Assembly: GCF_900499075.1 (NCBI RefSeq)
Contig: NZ_UIHC01000002.1
Span: 116,406 to 180,405 of the forward strand
Direction: 5' to 3'
DNA from: Roseinatronobacter ekhonensis
GTDB taxonomy: Bacteria > Pseudomonadota > Alphaproteobacteria > Rhodobacterales > Rhodobacteraceae
Length of the DNA: 64,000 bases
The notes beneath the pieces are model-generated. The model was given only the letters and a program-made list of their open reading frames with translations. It was not told the origin of the DNA and did no database searches. Both the position numbers and the translations under genes were made by a program. Below are positions 44,805-54,314 of the stretch, one piece after another. Position 1 is the stretch's first letter. Every line of letters begins with the position of its first letter.

Positions 44805-45905
44805 TTACTGAAGCATCCAGTTTGCGAAACGCTCGCGCAGTTCGTCACCGTAGTCAGCCCAGAAGTCGTTATCCAGAACGATCGGTGCGAAGTAGTTGTC
44901 GGGCGCGCTTGGCATATGCGGTGCCATCTCGATGCCAAGATCGGCATGCTCACCAACCAGCGGCGCCGAAGATGCGCGTGCCGGACCATAGCTGATGTAT
45001 TTTGCCTGATCCGCAAGACGCTGCGTGTCGGTGGCGAAATACAGATAGTCCATCACGGCGTCCACGTTGTCGCCCTGTGCGGGTACAACCCAGCCGTCCC
45101 ATTCCACGATCTGGCCGTCCCAAATGATCGCGGCGTCCATGCCTTCGACCTCGATCGCGTCGAACATACGGCCGTTATAGCCGGTTGCGAACGCAACTTC
45201 GCCATCTGCCAGAAGCTGCGGTGCCTGTGCACCTTCGGTCCAGAAGATGATCTCGTCCTTGATGGTGTCGAGCTTGGCAAATGCACGGTCAACGCCTTCC
45301 GGGGTCGACAGAACATCGTAGATGTCTTCGAGCGCGACGCCGTCAGCATAGAGCGCCCATTCGAGGTTGGTGCCGGGGCGATCCTGCAACGCACGCTTAC
45401 CGGGGAAGTTCTCCAGATCGAACAGGTCTTCGATGGAATCGGGCTGCTCGCCTTCGAACGCACCGGGACGTGCGGCCAGAATGGTCGAGTACAGGATCTG
45501 CGGGATAAAGCAGTCGCCAAGGCTTCCCGGCAGGAAGTCTTCGCTCGCGGGCGTGCCATCGGGGGCAGGGGCCAGCATTTCGTCATGGTCGATTTCCATG
45601 ATGATGCCTTCGTCACATGCCAGCTGGGCATCCGACGGCAGCATGTCGACCAGATCCCATGTTACATTGCCAGCTTGGCTTTGGGCCCGCAGACCTGCCA
45701 GTGCGTTGGCCGAACCATCGTCGTTGATGATGGTCACATTCGGGTTCATAGCCATGTAGGGCTCGTGATACGCGCGCTGCTGGCTTGCGGTGTAAGCGCC
45801 GCCCCAGGACACAACGGTCAAAGAGACCTCTTCCTGTGCCGCAGCGCTCAACGCCATGATGCTTGCCGCCGAACTCAGCGCAATCAACTTGAACTTGTTA
45901 GTCAT
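44805..45905 (-). CDS. potD: Polyamine-type extracellular solute-binding protein PotD
   Basis: Periplasmic binding protein of the ABC importer, 366 residues. Signal peptide about 1-23 (ALSAAAQEE). The mature part has the family text VSWGGAYTASQQRAYHEPYM, WDLVDMLPSDA and the C-terminal VPAQGDNVDAVMDYLYFATD. A perfect AGGAGG (minus of 45912-45917) lies before the ATG. Polyamine ligand is suggested by family; related binding proteins carry other compounds. Confidence 0.88.
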   Translation of the reverse strand: MTNKFKLIALSSAASIMALSAAAQEEVSLTVVSWGGAYTASQQRAYHEPYMAMNPNVTIINDDGSANALAGLRAQSQAGNVTWDLVDMLPSDAQLACDEGIIMEIDHDEMLAPAPDGTPASEDFLPGSLGDCFIPQILYSTILAARPGAFEGEQPDSIEDLFDLENFPGKRALQDRPGTNLEWALYADGVALEDIYDVLSTPEGVDRAFAKLDTIKDEIIFWTEGAQAPQLLADGEVAFATGYNGRMFDAIEVEGMDAAIIWDGQIVEWDGWVVPAQGDNVDAVMDYLYFATDTQRLADQAKYISYGPARASSAPLVGEHADLGIEMAPHMPSAPDNYFAPIVLDNDFWADYGDELRERFANWMLQ

Positions 45906-46000
45906 TCGTAACCTCCTAGAGTGATAACGTCATCGGTCGTTGCCGATACGTCTTTTTGCATTCCCGTCCCTCGGGCTCTGCAATTTTTGGCCGCGAGCGA

Positions 46001-47104
46001 TCAACCGAAGTCGAGCGCGCGGCAATCTGTCGGCATCCAGCCGATTTCGATCATGTCACCCGGTTTGTGGCGCACCTGATCGGGTGCGTTACGGGTTTTC
46101 ATGATGAAATTCTCATTTCCAGCTACTTTCAGGCGCGTGCGGAACACATCGCCCATGTAGATGAACTCCAAAACCTTGGCTTTGATCGTGTGGGCGTCTT
46201 CTGCCAGACGGCTTTTGTTGGCTTCCACACGCTCGGGGCGGATGGAAACGCGCGTCCGCTCCCCAACATTGGATACGTTCACAGGCTTGGCGTCGATCAA
46301 TTCGCCGCCATCCAGTTGGACCACACAATGCTCGCCCTTGATCTCTTTCACAACGCCATCAAGGGTATTATTCTCACCGATGAACTGTGCAACGAAGCTG
46401 TTTTTCGGCGCTTCATACAGCACATCGGGCGGATCAAGCTGTTGGATCCGTCCGTCGTCGAACACGGCCACGTTGTCGGACATTGTCAGCGCTTCGGTCT
46501 GGTCATGGGTCACATACACGGTGGTAATGCCCAGGTCATGTGCGAGGCGTGTGATCTCAAACTGCATGTGTTCACGCAACTGTTTATCGAGCGCGCCGAG
46601 CGGCTCATCCATCAACACCAGTTCCGGTTCGAACACCAAGGCGCGGGCCAGCGCAATCCGCTGCTGCTGGCCGCCCGAAAGCTGGGCCGGACGGCGGTTG
46701 ATGAAGTCGCCCATCTGCACCATGTCGAGCGCGCGCTTGATCTTGGTCTCGCGGTCAGATTTCCCCATTCCGCGCACTTCAAGCGGAAATCCAAGATTCT
46801 CGCCCACGGTCATGTGCGGAAACAGCGCGTAGTTCTGAAAGACCATGCCGATGCCGCGCTTGTGCGGGGGGACCGAGTTGATCGGTTTACCATCCAGCAA
46901 AATCTCGCCATTCGTCGCGGTTTCAAACCCGGCCAACATCATGAGGCAGGTTGTTTTGCCAGACCCCGACGGTCCAAGCATTGTCAGGAATTCACCCTTC
47001 CCGACCGACAGGTTAAGATCTTTTACGACCAGCGTTTCGCCGTCATAGCTTTTCTGAACCTTGTCGAATACGACGAAGCCATCATCCGTTCCTGATGCGC
47101 TCAC
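46001..47104 (-). CDS. potA: Polyamine-type ABC transporter ATPase PotA
   Basis: A 367-residue ATP-binding subunit. Walker A GPSGSGKTT (about 45), signature LSGGQQQR (about 142), Walker B VLMDEPLGALD and a C-terminal TOBE domain (about 290-360, with VSIRPERVEA). First gene of the operon; starts with GTG 47104 after GGGAG. Intergenic gap to potD is 95 bp. Confidence 0.92.
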   Translation of the reverse strand: MSASGTDDGFVVFDKVQKSYDGETLVVKDLNLSVGKGEFLTMLGPSGSGKTTCLMMLAGFETATNGEILLDGKPINSVPPHKRGIGMVFQNYALFPHMTVGENLGFPLEVRGMGKSDRETKIKRALDMVQMGDFINRRPAQLSGGQQQRIALARALVFEPELVLMDEPLGALDKQLREHMQFEITRLAHDLGITTVYVTHDQTEALTMSDNVAVFDDGRIQQLDPPDVLYEAPKNSFVAQFIGENNTLDGVVKEIKGEHCVVQLDGGELIDAKPVNVSNVGERTRVSIRPERVEANKSRLAEDAHTIKAKVLEFIYMGDVFRTRLKVAGNENFIMKTRNAPDQVRHKPGDMIEIGWMPTDCRALDFG

Positions 47105-47420
47105 ACTTATCTCCCTGTGTGGACCGGCGGTAATCCGCTCTTTTCCTGCTCAGAGTAAAACGAACCGAGTTTCGCTTTGCAACCGATAACTTAAAATTAG
47201 CAACCAATGCCCCGTTTTCGGGCTGTTGTCCTGTATGTTATGTGCAGCTGGGCCGAAATGACTGCGAAATGCGACGTATTTGATAAAAAAGCGTCATGCG
47301 CGCTTTGCCACAATTGGGGGTGGGACGCTGCGCAAAGACAGGTGTGGCGCTGGGGTAGCGGCTTTTGTTAGGTGGCGTGTGCCCGGTCGGTGACGCCGCC
47401 GGGCACGCCGTCAGCCGGGA
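47105..47420. other. Intergenic region upstream of potA
   Basis: 316 bp without a gene. It should carry the pot operon promoter, though no clear -35/-10 pair was seen. Hairpins: AAAGCG/CGCTTT (47288-47306) followed on minus by six T, a candidate terminator for gdhA, and GTGCCCGG/CCGGGCAC (47379-47406). Confidence 0.4.
47288..47306 (-). terminator. Candidate weak terminator downstream of gdhA
   Basis: Six-bp stem with a T-run on minus, about 115 bp after the gdhA stop. The stem is short, so confidence is limited. Confidence 0.4.
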
Positions 47421-48851
47421 TTACAGCCCCTTTGCGCGGTAGCTGTCCGCGACCTTTGTGATCGACACAATGAAGGCGGCCGTGCGCAGGTCGCGCACAT
47501 CGTTGCGGCGGTGCCATTCTTCCGAGATCGCTTGGTAGGCGGTGCGCATCGTGTCATCCAGACCCGAACGAACGAGTTGCAATTCATCCGCACCTTGCAG
47601 GTATTTTTCCTTGAAATCGCGCGACAGTTCCCAGCCCAAGCCTCTGTCTTCGGACAGGCGTTCCAATTCGCGCACGAGCGATTTTGCGTGCGCTTCCTCG
47701 TTGCGGCGTTGCATCCGGCCAAAACGGATATGCGACAGGTTCTTGACCCATTCGAAATAGGACACCGTCACACCGCCCGCATTGGCATAGAGGTCGGGAA
47801 TGATGACCACGCCTTTTTCGCGCAGGATATCATCGGCCCCTGCGGTGATCGGACCATTGGCCGCTTCGATGATCAGGGGCGCGTGAATGCGGTCGGCGTT
47901 TTCACGGTTGATGACGCCTTCCAGCGCCGCCGGGATAAGGATGTCGCAGTCATGTTCCAGCATCACGGCGCCATTGGCGGTGAATTCGGCCCCCGGATAG
48001 CCCTTGACGCCGCCATGCTGCCCGATCCACTCGCGCACATCATCGGGGTCCAGCCCGTCTTCGTTCAGGATGGCCCCGTCGCGCTCGATAATCCCGATGA
48101 TCCGGGCGTCATCTTCCTCGCGCAGGAATTTGGCGGCGTGATAGCCCACATTGCCCAAGCCCTGCACGATGATGCGTTTTCCGGCCAGACTGCCGGTCAG
48201 GCCCGCCTTGGCCATGTCGTCAGGGTGGCGGAAGAATTCCTGCAACGCATATTGCACGCCGCGCCCCGTCGCCTCGACCCGGCCCTTTATGCCGCCCGAA
48301 TTCAGCGGCTTGCCGGTGACACAGGCGCGCGCGTTGATGTCGGTGGTGTTCATCCGGGCGTATTGGTCCGCGATCCACGCCATTTCACGCTCACCCGTGC
48401 CCATATCGGGGGCGGGGACGTTCTGGGCCGGATGGATCAGGTCGCGCTTGGCCAGCTCATAGGCAAACCTGCGGGTGATCTGTTCCAGTTCGTGTTCCTC
48501 GTACTTACGGGGGTCTATGCACAGCCCGCCCTTGGACCCACCGAACGGGGTTTCGACCAGCGCGCATTTATAGGTCATCAGGGCGGCCAGCGCCTCTACC
48601 TCGTTCTGGTGCACTTCGGGGGCGTAGCGAATGCCGCCTTTGACGGGTTCCATATGTTCGGAATGCACCGCGCGGTAGCCGACAAAGGTTTCGATCTTGC
48701 CGCGCAGACGCACGCCGAAGCGGACGGTGTAGGTCGAATTGCAGATCTGGATCTTGTCGGCCAGCCCCGGTGGCAGGTCCAGATACTCGACCGCGCGGCG
48801 GAACATGATGTCTACATTCTCGCGGAAACCCGGTTCTGTCATATCGCGCAT
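47421..48851 (-). CDS. gdhA: Glutamate dehydrogenase (Glu/Leu/Phe/Val family)
   Basis: Interconverts glutamate and 2-oxoglutarate plus ammonia. The 476-residue protein has the catalytic-lysine region PVKGGIRYAPEV ... TYKCALVETPFGGSKGG (about 75-115), the dinucleotide-binding VQGLGNVGYHAAKFL (about 220) and the C-terminal dehydrogenase part. NAD or NADP preference cannot be set by eye. Start ATG 48849-48851 has GGGAGG five bases upstream; the frame is open 31 codons further. It stands alone, upstream of potA on minus. Confidence 0.93.
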   Translation of the reverse strand: MRDMTEPGFRENVDIMFRRAVEYLDLPPGLADKIQICNSTYTVRFGVRLRGKIETFVGYRAVHSEHMEPVKGGIRYAPEVHQNEVEALAALMTYKCALVETPFGGSKGGLCIDPRKYEEHELEQITRRFAYELAKRDLIHPAQNVPAPDMGTGEREMAWIADQYARMNTTDINARACVTGKPLNSGGIKGRVEATGRGVQYALQEFFRHPDDMAKAGLTGSLAGKRIIVQGLGNVGYHAAKFLREEDDARIIGIIERDGAILNEDGLDPDDVREWIGQHGGVKGYPGAEFTANGAVMLEHDCDILIPAALEGVINRENADRIHAPLIIEAANGPITAGADDILREKGVVIIPDLYANAGGVTVSYFEWVKNLSHIRFGRMQRRNEEAHAKSLVRELERLSEDRGLGWELSRDFKEKYLQGADELQLVRSGLDDTMRTAYQAISEEWHRRNDVRDLRTAAFIVSITKVADSYRAKGL

Positions 48852-49134
48852 GAAATCCTCCCATTGCGGACGCCGAAGCTGCGTCAATTTGCTATCTTGA
48901 TTCGGACAGTAACAGGTTAACCGCGTCGCGAAACCCTGCTGCACAGGTGTTTTCGGTGATGGCCCCCGCGGCGGCGAGTTCAGTTCGTTTCCCTAAAAAT
49001 TGCCTAAATTACGCCGCAATCGCGCTGGAACACGCCCCAAAAAAGCCACGGGGCGGGCGTAGTAACACCATGATGGATGCTGCTAACCGCCCGCGCCGGA
49101 CTGCCACATGCGGGGTTTATGAGAGGTGTTGGTA

Positions 49135-50475
49135 ATGAATACGACGACAAGTTCAGAAGGACCACCGCGCAAGCTGTTCGCGCAGGTGATGTCCGGATTC
49201 GCACGGGCAGAGGACGGCGCCGTTCTGGTCTTTGGTCTGATCATCTTTGTGCTTATGCTGATGGTCAGTGGCCTTGCCGTGGACGTGATGCGCTATGAAA
49301 ATGACCGCGTCCGGCTGCAAGGCACGTCAGACCGTGCCGTGCTGGCGGCGACGTCGCTCATGAACAGCAATGTCACGATGACGCCGCAGGAATTGGCACA
49401 GGCCTATTTCGATGCCGAGGGGCTGGGCGAGTTTGCGTCGGGCAATATTACCGTAACCGACACGTCCGAAACGGGGCGCACCGTGCGGGTGAATCCCACC
49501 GCGCGGATGGAGACGATGTTCCTGCGCATGTCAGGGATCAACAATCTGGATATGACCGCACCTGCTGCCGCCGTCGAAGGGCGCGGGGGCACGACAAAGG
49601 TCGAGATCGTGATGGTGCTGGACGCGTCCGGGTCGATGGGGTCGAGCACCTCTACCGGGCGCACGCGGCTGGCGGAAATGAAGCTGGCCGCAAAGTCCTT
49701 TGCGGCGGAAATACTGGGAAACAACGATCCGGCGAATGTGTCGCTGTCGCTTGTGACCTATGATTCGTGGGTGCTGCCCACGCCGGGCATGTTGAACCAC
49801 ATGCTGGATGTGTCGGGCTCTGGCGCCTGCCTTGAATTTGATGACTGGACCGATGTGCGGGACGGCAACGGGCCCGTTGGCGTTGGAAACGGCAATGGAC
49901 CGCCCTGGGCTTCGGTCGGGCAGAACAGTTCCAATGCACCCGGCACGCGCGTCAATTGCTCGACCAATGCGGCATATGAGATCAAGCCGATGGTCAACGA
50001 TCTGGCAGATTTCGAAAGCTATGTCGACGCGATCAGCACGCGCGGCACCACCTCTATCGACCTCGGTGCGCGCTTCGGTGCCATGCTGCTCGACCCCGAC
50101 ATGCGCGGGTTCATCGATTCGATGGTCGATTCGGGACAGTTGCCGGCAGAGATGCGCGGGCGCCCCTTCGATTGGGACGAACCGGGCGTGCACCGTGTGA
50201 TGGTGCTGCTGACCGACGGACAGAATTGTTGCGGAAGCCGGTTCAACAGTTCGGTGCAGGATGACAACACGCTCGCGGTCTGTCAGGGAATGCGTGCCAA
50301 TGATGTGACCGTCTACACCGTGTCATTCGACGCCCCGCAAGGCGCGATCGACCTGCTGTCGGAATGCGCCTCGTCGGAAAACCACTTTTTCAATACTGGC
50401 GGTGATGCATTGGTCGCATCGTTCGACAGCATCGCGACGCATGTCAAGACGCAAACCCTGCGCCTGACGGAATAA
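49135..50475 (+). CDS. tadG: TadG-like pilus-assembly protein with VWA domain
   Basis: A 446-residue protein. The N-terminal TadE/TadG-type segment (about 20-60: a charged start, FGLIIFVLMLMVSGLAVDVMRYE) anchors it in the membrane. A von Willebrand A domain follows, with the MIDAS motif DASGSMGS (about 160-167). It has many aspartates, consistent with metal-dependent adhesion. GAGAGG lies eight bases before ATG 49135. It is the first gene of a small Tad-type operon; the rest of a Tad locus (cpaB-cpaF) is not in the window. Confidence 0.82.
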   Translation: MNTTTSSEGPPRKLFAQVMSGFARAEDGAVLVFGLIIFVLMLMVSGLAVDVMRYENDRVRLQGTSDRAVLAATSLMNSNVTMTPQELAQAYFDAEGLGEFASGNITVTDTSETGRTVRVNPTARMETMFLRMSGINNLDMTAPAAAVEGRGGTTKVEIVMVLDASGSMGSSTSTGRTRLAEMKLAAKSFAAEILGNNDPANVSLSLVTYDSWVLPTPGMLNHMLDVSGSGACLEFDDWTDVRDGNGPVGVGNGNGPPWASVGQNSSNAPGTRVNCSTNAAYEIKPMVNDLADFESYVDAISTRGTTSIDLGARFGAMLLDPDMRGFIDSMVDSGQLPAEMRGRPFDWDEPGVHRVMVLLTDGQNCCGSRFNSSVQDDNTLAVCQGMRANDVTVYTVSFDAPQGAIDLLSECASSENHFFNTGGDALVASFDSIATHVKTQTLRLTE

Positions 50476-50633
50476 TCATGCGGCGCGGCGGTCCTTTGGG
50501 CTGCCGCGCTGTCCTGCGGTCGGGCACTGCCGCCAATCCGCCATCATCCATTCCGAAAATCGCCGCAATCATCTGCGACCGTGAAGGTCAGAAAGCCCCG
50601 TTTTTCGGGCACATAGAACATTTAGGTTATGTC

Positions 50634-51206
50634 ATGAGTAAACTGCCGAAATTCCTGCGGTCTTGGGCACACCGGCAAGACGGGGCCGTCACGGTCGAAT
50701 TCGTGGTGATCATTCCGTTCCTGCTCAGCCTGTTCTTCGCTTCTGTCGATGTCGGCGTATCGATGCTGCGGCAAGTGATGCTGGACCGGGCCGTGGACCT
50801 TGCCGTGCGTGAGATTCGTCTTGGAAACCCTGATTTCGAATCCTCGGATGATATCAAAAACGCGATTTGCACTGGGATTGAAGATGTCAGTTCCGGGATG
50901 CGCCCAGTCATGCAGGAAGACGAGTGTCTTGCGGGGATCACCGTTGAGCTGAGGATCATCAACGACGAGTCATTTGCTGGGCTTGACGAGCCTGTCGGAT
51001 GCGTAGACCGCGAAGAGAACATTTCCCCGGCTGTCGCATTTACTCCGCGATCGGCCGCGGCGCCGCAAGAGTTGATGCTGATCCGCACATGCGTTGTTTC
51101 AGACCCGTTCATCCGCTTGACCGGCGTCCTGACAGCGATGCCGATCAACGCTAACGGAGACTATGTAGCTGTTTCCAGAGGGGTTTTTGTAAATGAGCCA
51201 AGTTGA
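50634..51206 (+). CDS. tadE: TadE-type pseudopilin-like protein
   Basis: A 190-residue protein with the TadE-like N-terminal pattern: short basic start, then AVTVEFVVIIPFLLSLFFASVDVG (about 19-42), a processed-type hydrophobic segment with the conserved Glu. The frame is open from an upstream codon, but ATG 50634 gives a normal TadE N-terminus. It is separated from tadG by 158 bp and overlaps the following TadE-fusion by 14 nt. Role: minor pilin or adhesion accessory (inference from family). Confidence 0.8.
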   Translation: MSKLPKFLRSWAHRQDGAVTVEFVVIIPFLLSLFFASVDVGVSMLRQVMLDRAVDLAVREIRLGNPDFESSDDIKNAICTGIEDVSSGMRPVMQEDECLAGITVELRIINDESFAGLDEPVGCVDREENISPAVAFTPRSAAAPQELMLIRTCVVSDPFIRLTGVLTAMPINANGDYVAVSRGVFVNEPS

Positions 51207-53073
51207 ATCCTTCCGCCAACGCGTGCGCGATTTTGTATCTGACGCGCGCGCCGCCGTCACGGTCGAGCTTGTCTTGGTTCTGCCTTTGCTAATCTGGGCC
51301 TTTTTTGCGACCATGATTTTCAATGACGCCTACCGGGCGCGCACGCAGGCGCAGGCAGCCGCGCTTTACGTGGCAGATGCGATTTCGCGAAAGACGACGC
51401 GAATTGAAAATGATTACCTTGAAGGGATGAATGACGTCTATGACTTCTTGATCGCAAACAGCGAGACATCGCGCTTGCGTGTCACGTCCGTGGTGTGGGA
51501 CCGCGATGCCGACCAGCCTCTGGTGCTGTGGTCCTATGGCACGCGCGGCATGAACGCCTTGCCCGACAACACGTTTCAACTGATGTCTTCGGGTGAGATG
51601 GGAACTCTGCGCGAATTGATGGATGGTGAGGACGGCGAGAATATGATCGCGGGCTTCACCCAGATGCCGAATGCCGACCTGCATAATCGCATTCCCCCGG
51701 TCATGCCGGGCGAGGCGCTGATTCTGGTCGAAAGCTTCACCATGTGGGAAACACCGTTGCCGCAGGTGTTTCTGGGGTTCGACATTCTGGACAACACGCG
51801 CCTGAGCCCGATTGCGGTGGTGCGTCCGCGTTTTTCGCCCTTCATCAACTACGAGGGCGCGATGGACGCCGCCCCGCCCGATGCCAGCGAATTCGGCGCG
51901 ACACCTGCCAACCCGGTATCTGACCCGGATGATCCCGATACCCCCGGCGATGATCCTGCCGACCCGCCGCTTGATACGGTTCTTCTGGATGATGATTTTT
52001 CAAACGACGACGCGGATGACTGGTCCGAAGATGATGTCACAACCAGCAGTGACGGAACAATTGGTGGCTTTCTTGGTCCGTTCGGGCGTGAAACGTTCAA
52101 TGACCCGCTGGAGTTCGAGGTCGATCTGGATCGCGAGATGGTTGCGGCCCGTATCGAATTCGATTTCTACCTGCTTGATAGCTGGGACGGGTTCGACGCG
52201 TCATGGGCCCCGGAGGGCGGCGAACAGATCTGGATCGGTGTGGAAGGAACAAGCATAGCCGCTGAGACCTTTCAGGCAACACCCTCCGGCGTAATGCGTG
52301 CGACTCGGCGCACAACAGCGTCGCGTGACGAGGGTCTGTTCACAACCCGAATGGAATTGGTCAATGACAACGCAAATATCGGTGGCTCTGCTTGGGCAGA
52401 TCAAATCTGGAGAGTCAGAATAGATATTACGGACCCTGAGGAAGAATTTGATCTCGACTTTCGAATGCTGAGTGATGAGCCAAGATCAAACGAGAGCTTT
52501 GGGATCGATAATTTCCGCATCAGCGCGAGGGCAGGCGATCAGGCGCAATCACATTTTGTGCCCCGCAGGCGCGATCGCGACGGTGTCGATCAATACTCCG
52601 GGTTTCAGAATTATGACGCGTGTCCCGATCCAAGGCATGCCGGGCGCACCCATAAAGTTACCCAATCAGCTCTCGCGGCCTCTGGTTCTGTCTTGCGCCA
52701 TCGTGTTGAAGTTGGCGGCCGCCAAGACCTGTCACGCTGCGACGATTTCGACCGCGACAATGACGGTTATGTGAACGCGAATCCGACAGTGGTGTTCAAC
52801 TGGGATAATGAGGGACAGTCCGGCAACGGAAACCGCCTGCGCATCCGAACCGACGACGGCAACAGTGGGTTCGACTGTGATTCTGTGCTTGCTGTAAGAG
52901 ACCCAGGTGGCCAGTGGCACTATAGTGGTTGGACAGTCTGGGAAGGCGGGCGCAATGACGACTGGAACGCGCGTTTGAACATGGAGAACGCTCAAAGTGG
53001 AACTTACCATGTTTATGGCGGGAACTGGTATCGTGATACCTGCGATACGGACATTGTCTTTGAGCGCTACTAA
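51193..53073 (+). CDS. TadE-like protein fused to a large acidic, probably Ca-binding extracellular region
   Basis: A 626-residue protein. The N-terminal 60 residues are TadE-like (ARAAVTVELVLVLPLLIWAFF). A region up to about 240 is typical of TadE family members. A linker rich in Asp and Pro (about 240-262; DPDDPDTPGDDPADPP) leads into a beta-sandwich-like domain (about 262-450; LLDDDFSNDDADDWS ... ESFGIDNFRI), then a C-terminal part with DRDNDGYVN and other Asp-rich loops that resemble calcium sites. Normal TadE proteins are about 150-200 residues, so this is a large fusion. Overlaps tadE by 14 nt and is followed by a terminator-like hairpin. Confidence 0.78.
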   Translation: MSQVESFRQRVRDFVSDARAAVTVELVLVLPLLIWAFFATMIFNDAYRARTQAQAAALYVADAISRKTTRIENDYLEGMNDVYDFLIANSETSRLRVTSVVWDRDADQPLVLWSYGTRGMNALPDNTFQLMSSGEMGTLRELMDGEDGENMIAGFTQMPNADLHNRIPPVMPGEALILVESFTMWETPLPQVFLGFDILDNTRLSPIAVVRPRFSPFINYEGAMDAAPPDASEFGATPANPVSDPDDPDTPGDDPADPPLDTVLLDDDFSNDDADDWSEDDVTTSSDGTIGGFLGPFGRETFNDPLEFEVDLDREMVAARIEFDFYLLDSWDGFDASWAPEGGEQIWIGVEGTSIAAETFQATPSGVMRATRRTTASRDEGLFTTRMELVNDNANIGGSAWADQIWRVRIDITDPEEEFDLDFRMLSDEPRSNESFGIDNFRISARAGDQAQSHFVPRRRDRDGVDQYSGFQNYDACPDPRHAGRTHKVTQSALAASGSVLRHRVEVGGRQDLSRCDDFDRDNDGYVNANPTVVFNWDNEGQSGNGNRLRIRTDDGNSGFDCDSVLAVRDPGGQWHYSGWTVWEGGRNDDWNARLNMENAQSGTYHVYGGNWYRDTCDTDIVFERY

Positions 53074-53096
53074 CGTTTAGTTCGAAAGAATTGCCG

Positions 53097-53128
53097 AAAG
53101 GCGCAAGGCACCACCGCCTTGCGCCTTT
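53097..53128 (+). terminator. Stem-loop after the Tad-type genes
   Basis: Thirteen-bp perfect stem (53097-53109 with 53116-53128) with a 6-nt loop, ending in CCTTTGG; the short T-run makes it a moderate terminator candidate. Confidence 0.6.
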
Positions 53129-53175
53129 GGCCTGTCCGTGGCTAAGATGCAGGGGCTTGCAGCACAGGGACCGTC

Positions 53176-53469
53176 ATGCGCCGCTCATTTTCTTCTTTCC
53201 TGCTCTGCGCCGCTCTGGCTGCCTGCGTGAACAGCCCCGACCTGCCGCCTGCCGACCGGCAAGCGCGCGGGGACGCGCCGCGCCTTGTGCCGATATCGGG
53301 CCTGTTGGCGCAGGCGGGACCGCCCACAGACGCCACGGCGCTGCGCCTGTCGGCCACGCCGCAAACCCGCGCCGCCAACCTTCGGGCCCGTGCTGCGGCA
53401 CTGCGCGGGCCGGTGATTGGCCAAGGTGAGCGCGCGCGGCTGCTGGGGTCCGCCAGCCGGATCCGCTAG
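53176..53469 (+). CDS. Small predicted lipoprotein
   Basis: A 97-residue protein with lipobox LAAC (Cys about 17) after a signal sequence, then a low-complexity Ala/Arg/Pro-rich tail. No domain recognised. Its end overlaps the convergent HODM-like gene by 4 bp. Confidence 0.65.
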   Translation: MRRSFSSFLLCAALAACVNSPDLPPADRQARGDAPRLVPISGLLAQAGPPTDATALRLSATPQTRAANLRARAAALRGPVIGQGERARLLGSASRIR

Positions 53470-54242
53470 ACCTGCATGTCGGCCAGCGCCTGCGCCTCGT
53501 GTGGGCGCAGATCCGCGCGACGCACCTGTGCGGTGTGAATGGAAAACACCACCGCGCGGCTGACAGGCAAGCGCAACAGGCATTGCCGCTCTGATCGGAT
53601 GAAATCGCCATTGTCGCGCTTGTCCTTGGGCGCGAATTCCGGACGCGGCTGATACAGCGCGGGGTTTGTATAGCGCAGCAGGTTGGCGCGCCACAGCGGC
53701 TGCTCGGGGCGGATCGCATCGAACATGCGCTGCACCCGCGCGCCCATCTGCGCATCGTAGCCCGGCACGGGCGCATGAATGCGCAAAAGCGGGCGTCCCA
53801 GCTTCTCGGCCAAGGTCCAGCTGGACGGGAAACACAGCACCGCGCCGGTCAACACATGTTCCGCCGCCGCGTCGGGCTGTTGCAGAATGCAGAAATCCTC
53901 TTGCAGCAGCAGGCCAAGGCTTTGCAGGGGATTGGCGCGGTCCAGCGCCACGCTGCGGCCATCGGGGCAAGTGACATGCGTGCCGCTCACGCCAAACCCC
54001 AAGGCGGGCAGGTCGCGCAACACCTCGTCCAGCAGTTCCAGCGCAGCCGCTTCAGCTTGGGGCTGGCAAGCCAGCACGTCGGCAGGGCGCGCGGCCAGCA
54101 GTCGTACGCGCTCTGCCATTTGGGCGGGGTAGGCGTCAGAGACAAGCAGCCAGTCGGCGCGCTTCAACGGCATCACGCCGGGCAGGCGGCGGCGGGCGGG
54201 GTCCACCCAAGGGGCAAAGGGCAGGCGGGCATTCAGGATCAT
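53466..54242 (-). CDS. DUF3445 / HODM-like heme-dependent N-demethylase family protein
   Basis: A 258-residue protein matching DUF3445, whose characterised member is the heme-dependent oxidative N-demethylase subunit [19 protein letters not shown] (about 150-164), with conserved His/Arg residues, and [16 protein letters not shown] (about 182-197) are typical. HODM works with other subunits, none of which is adjacent, so its reaction here is open. It stands alone on minus between the small lipoprotein and the YbdK-type gene. Confidence 0.72.
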   Translation of the reverse strand: MILNARLPFAPWVDPARRRLPGVMPLKRADWLLVSDAYPAQMAERVRLLAARPADVLACQPQAEAAALELLDEVLRDLPALGFGVSGTHVTCPDGRSVALDRANPLQSLGLLLQEDFCILQQPDAAAEHVLTGAVLCFPSSWTLAEKLGRPLLRIHAPVPGYDAQMGARVQRMFDAIRPEQPLWRANLLRYTNPALYQPRPEFAPKDKRDNGDFIRSERQCLLRLPVSRAVVFSIHTAQVRRADLRPHEAQALADMQV

Positions 54243-54314
54243 GCCCTATGGCTAGCGCGCCCCGCACCGCGCCGCCATAGCATTTTCTTGCGCGAAACCC
54301 GATTTCGCGGCAGC

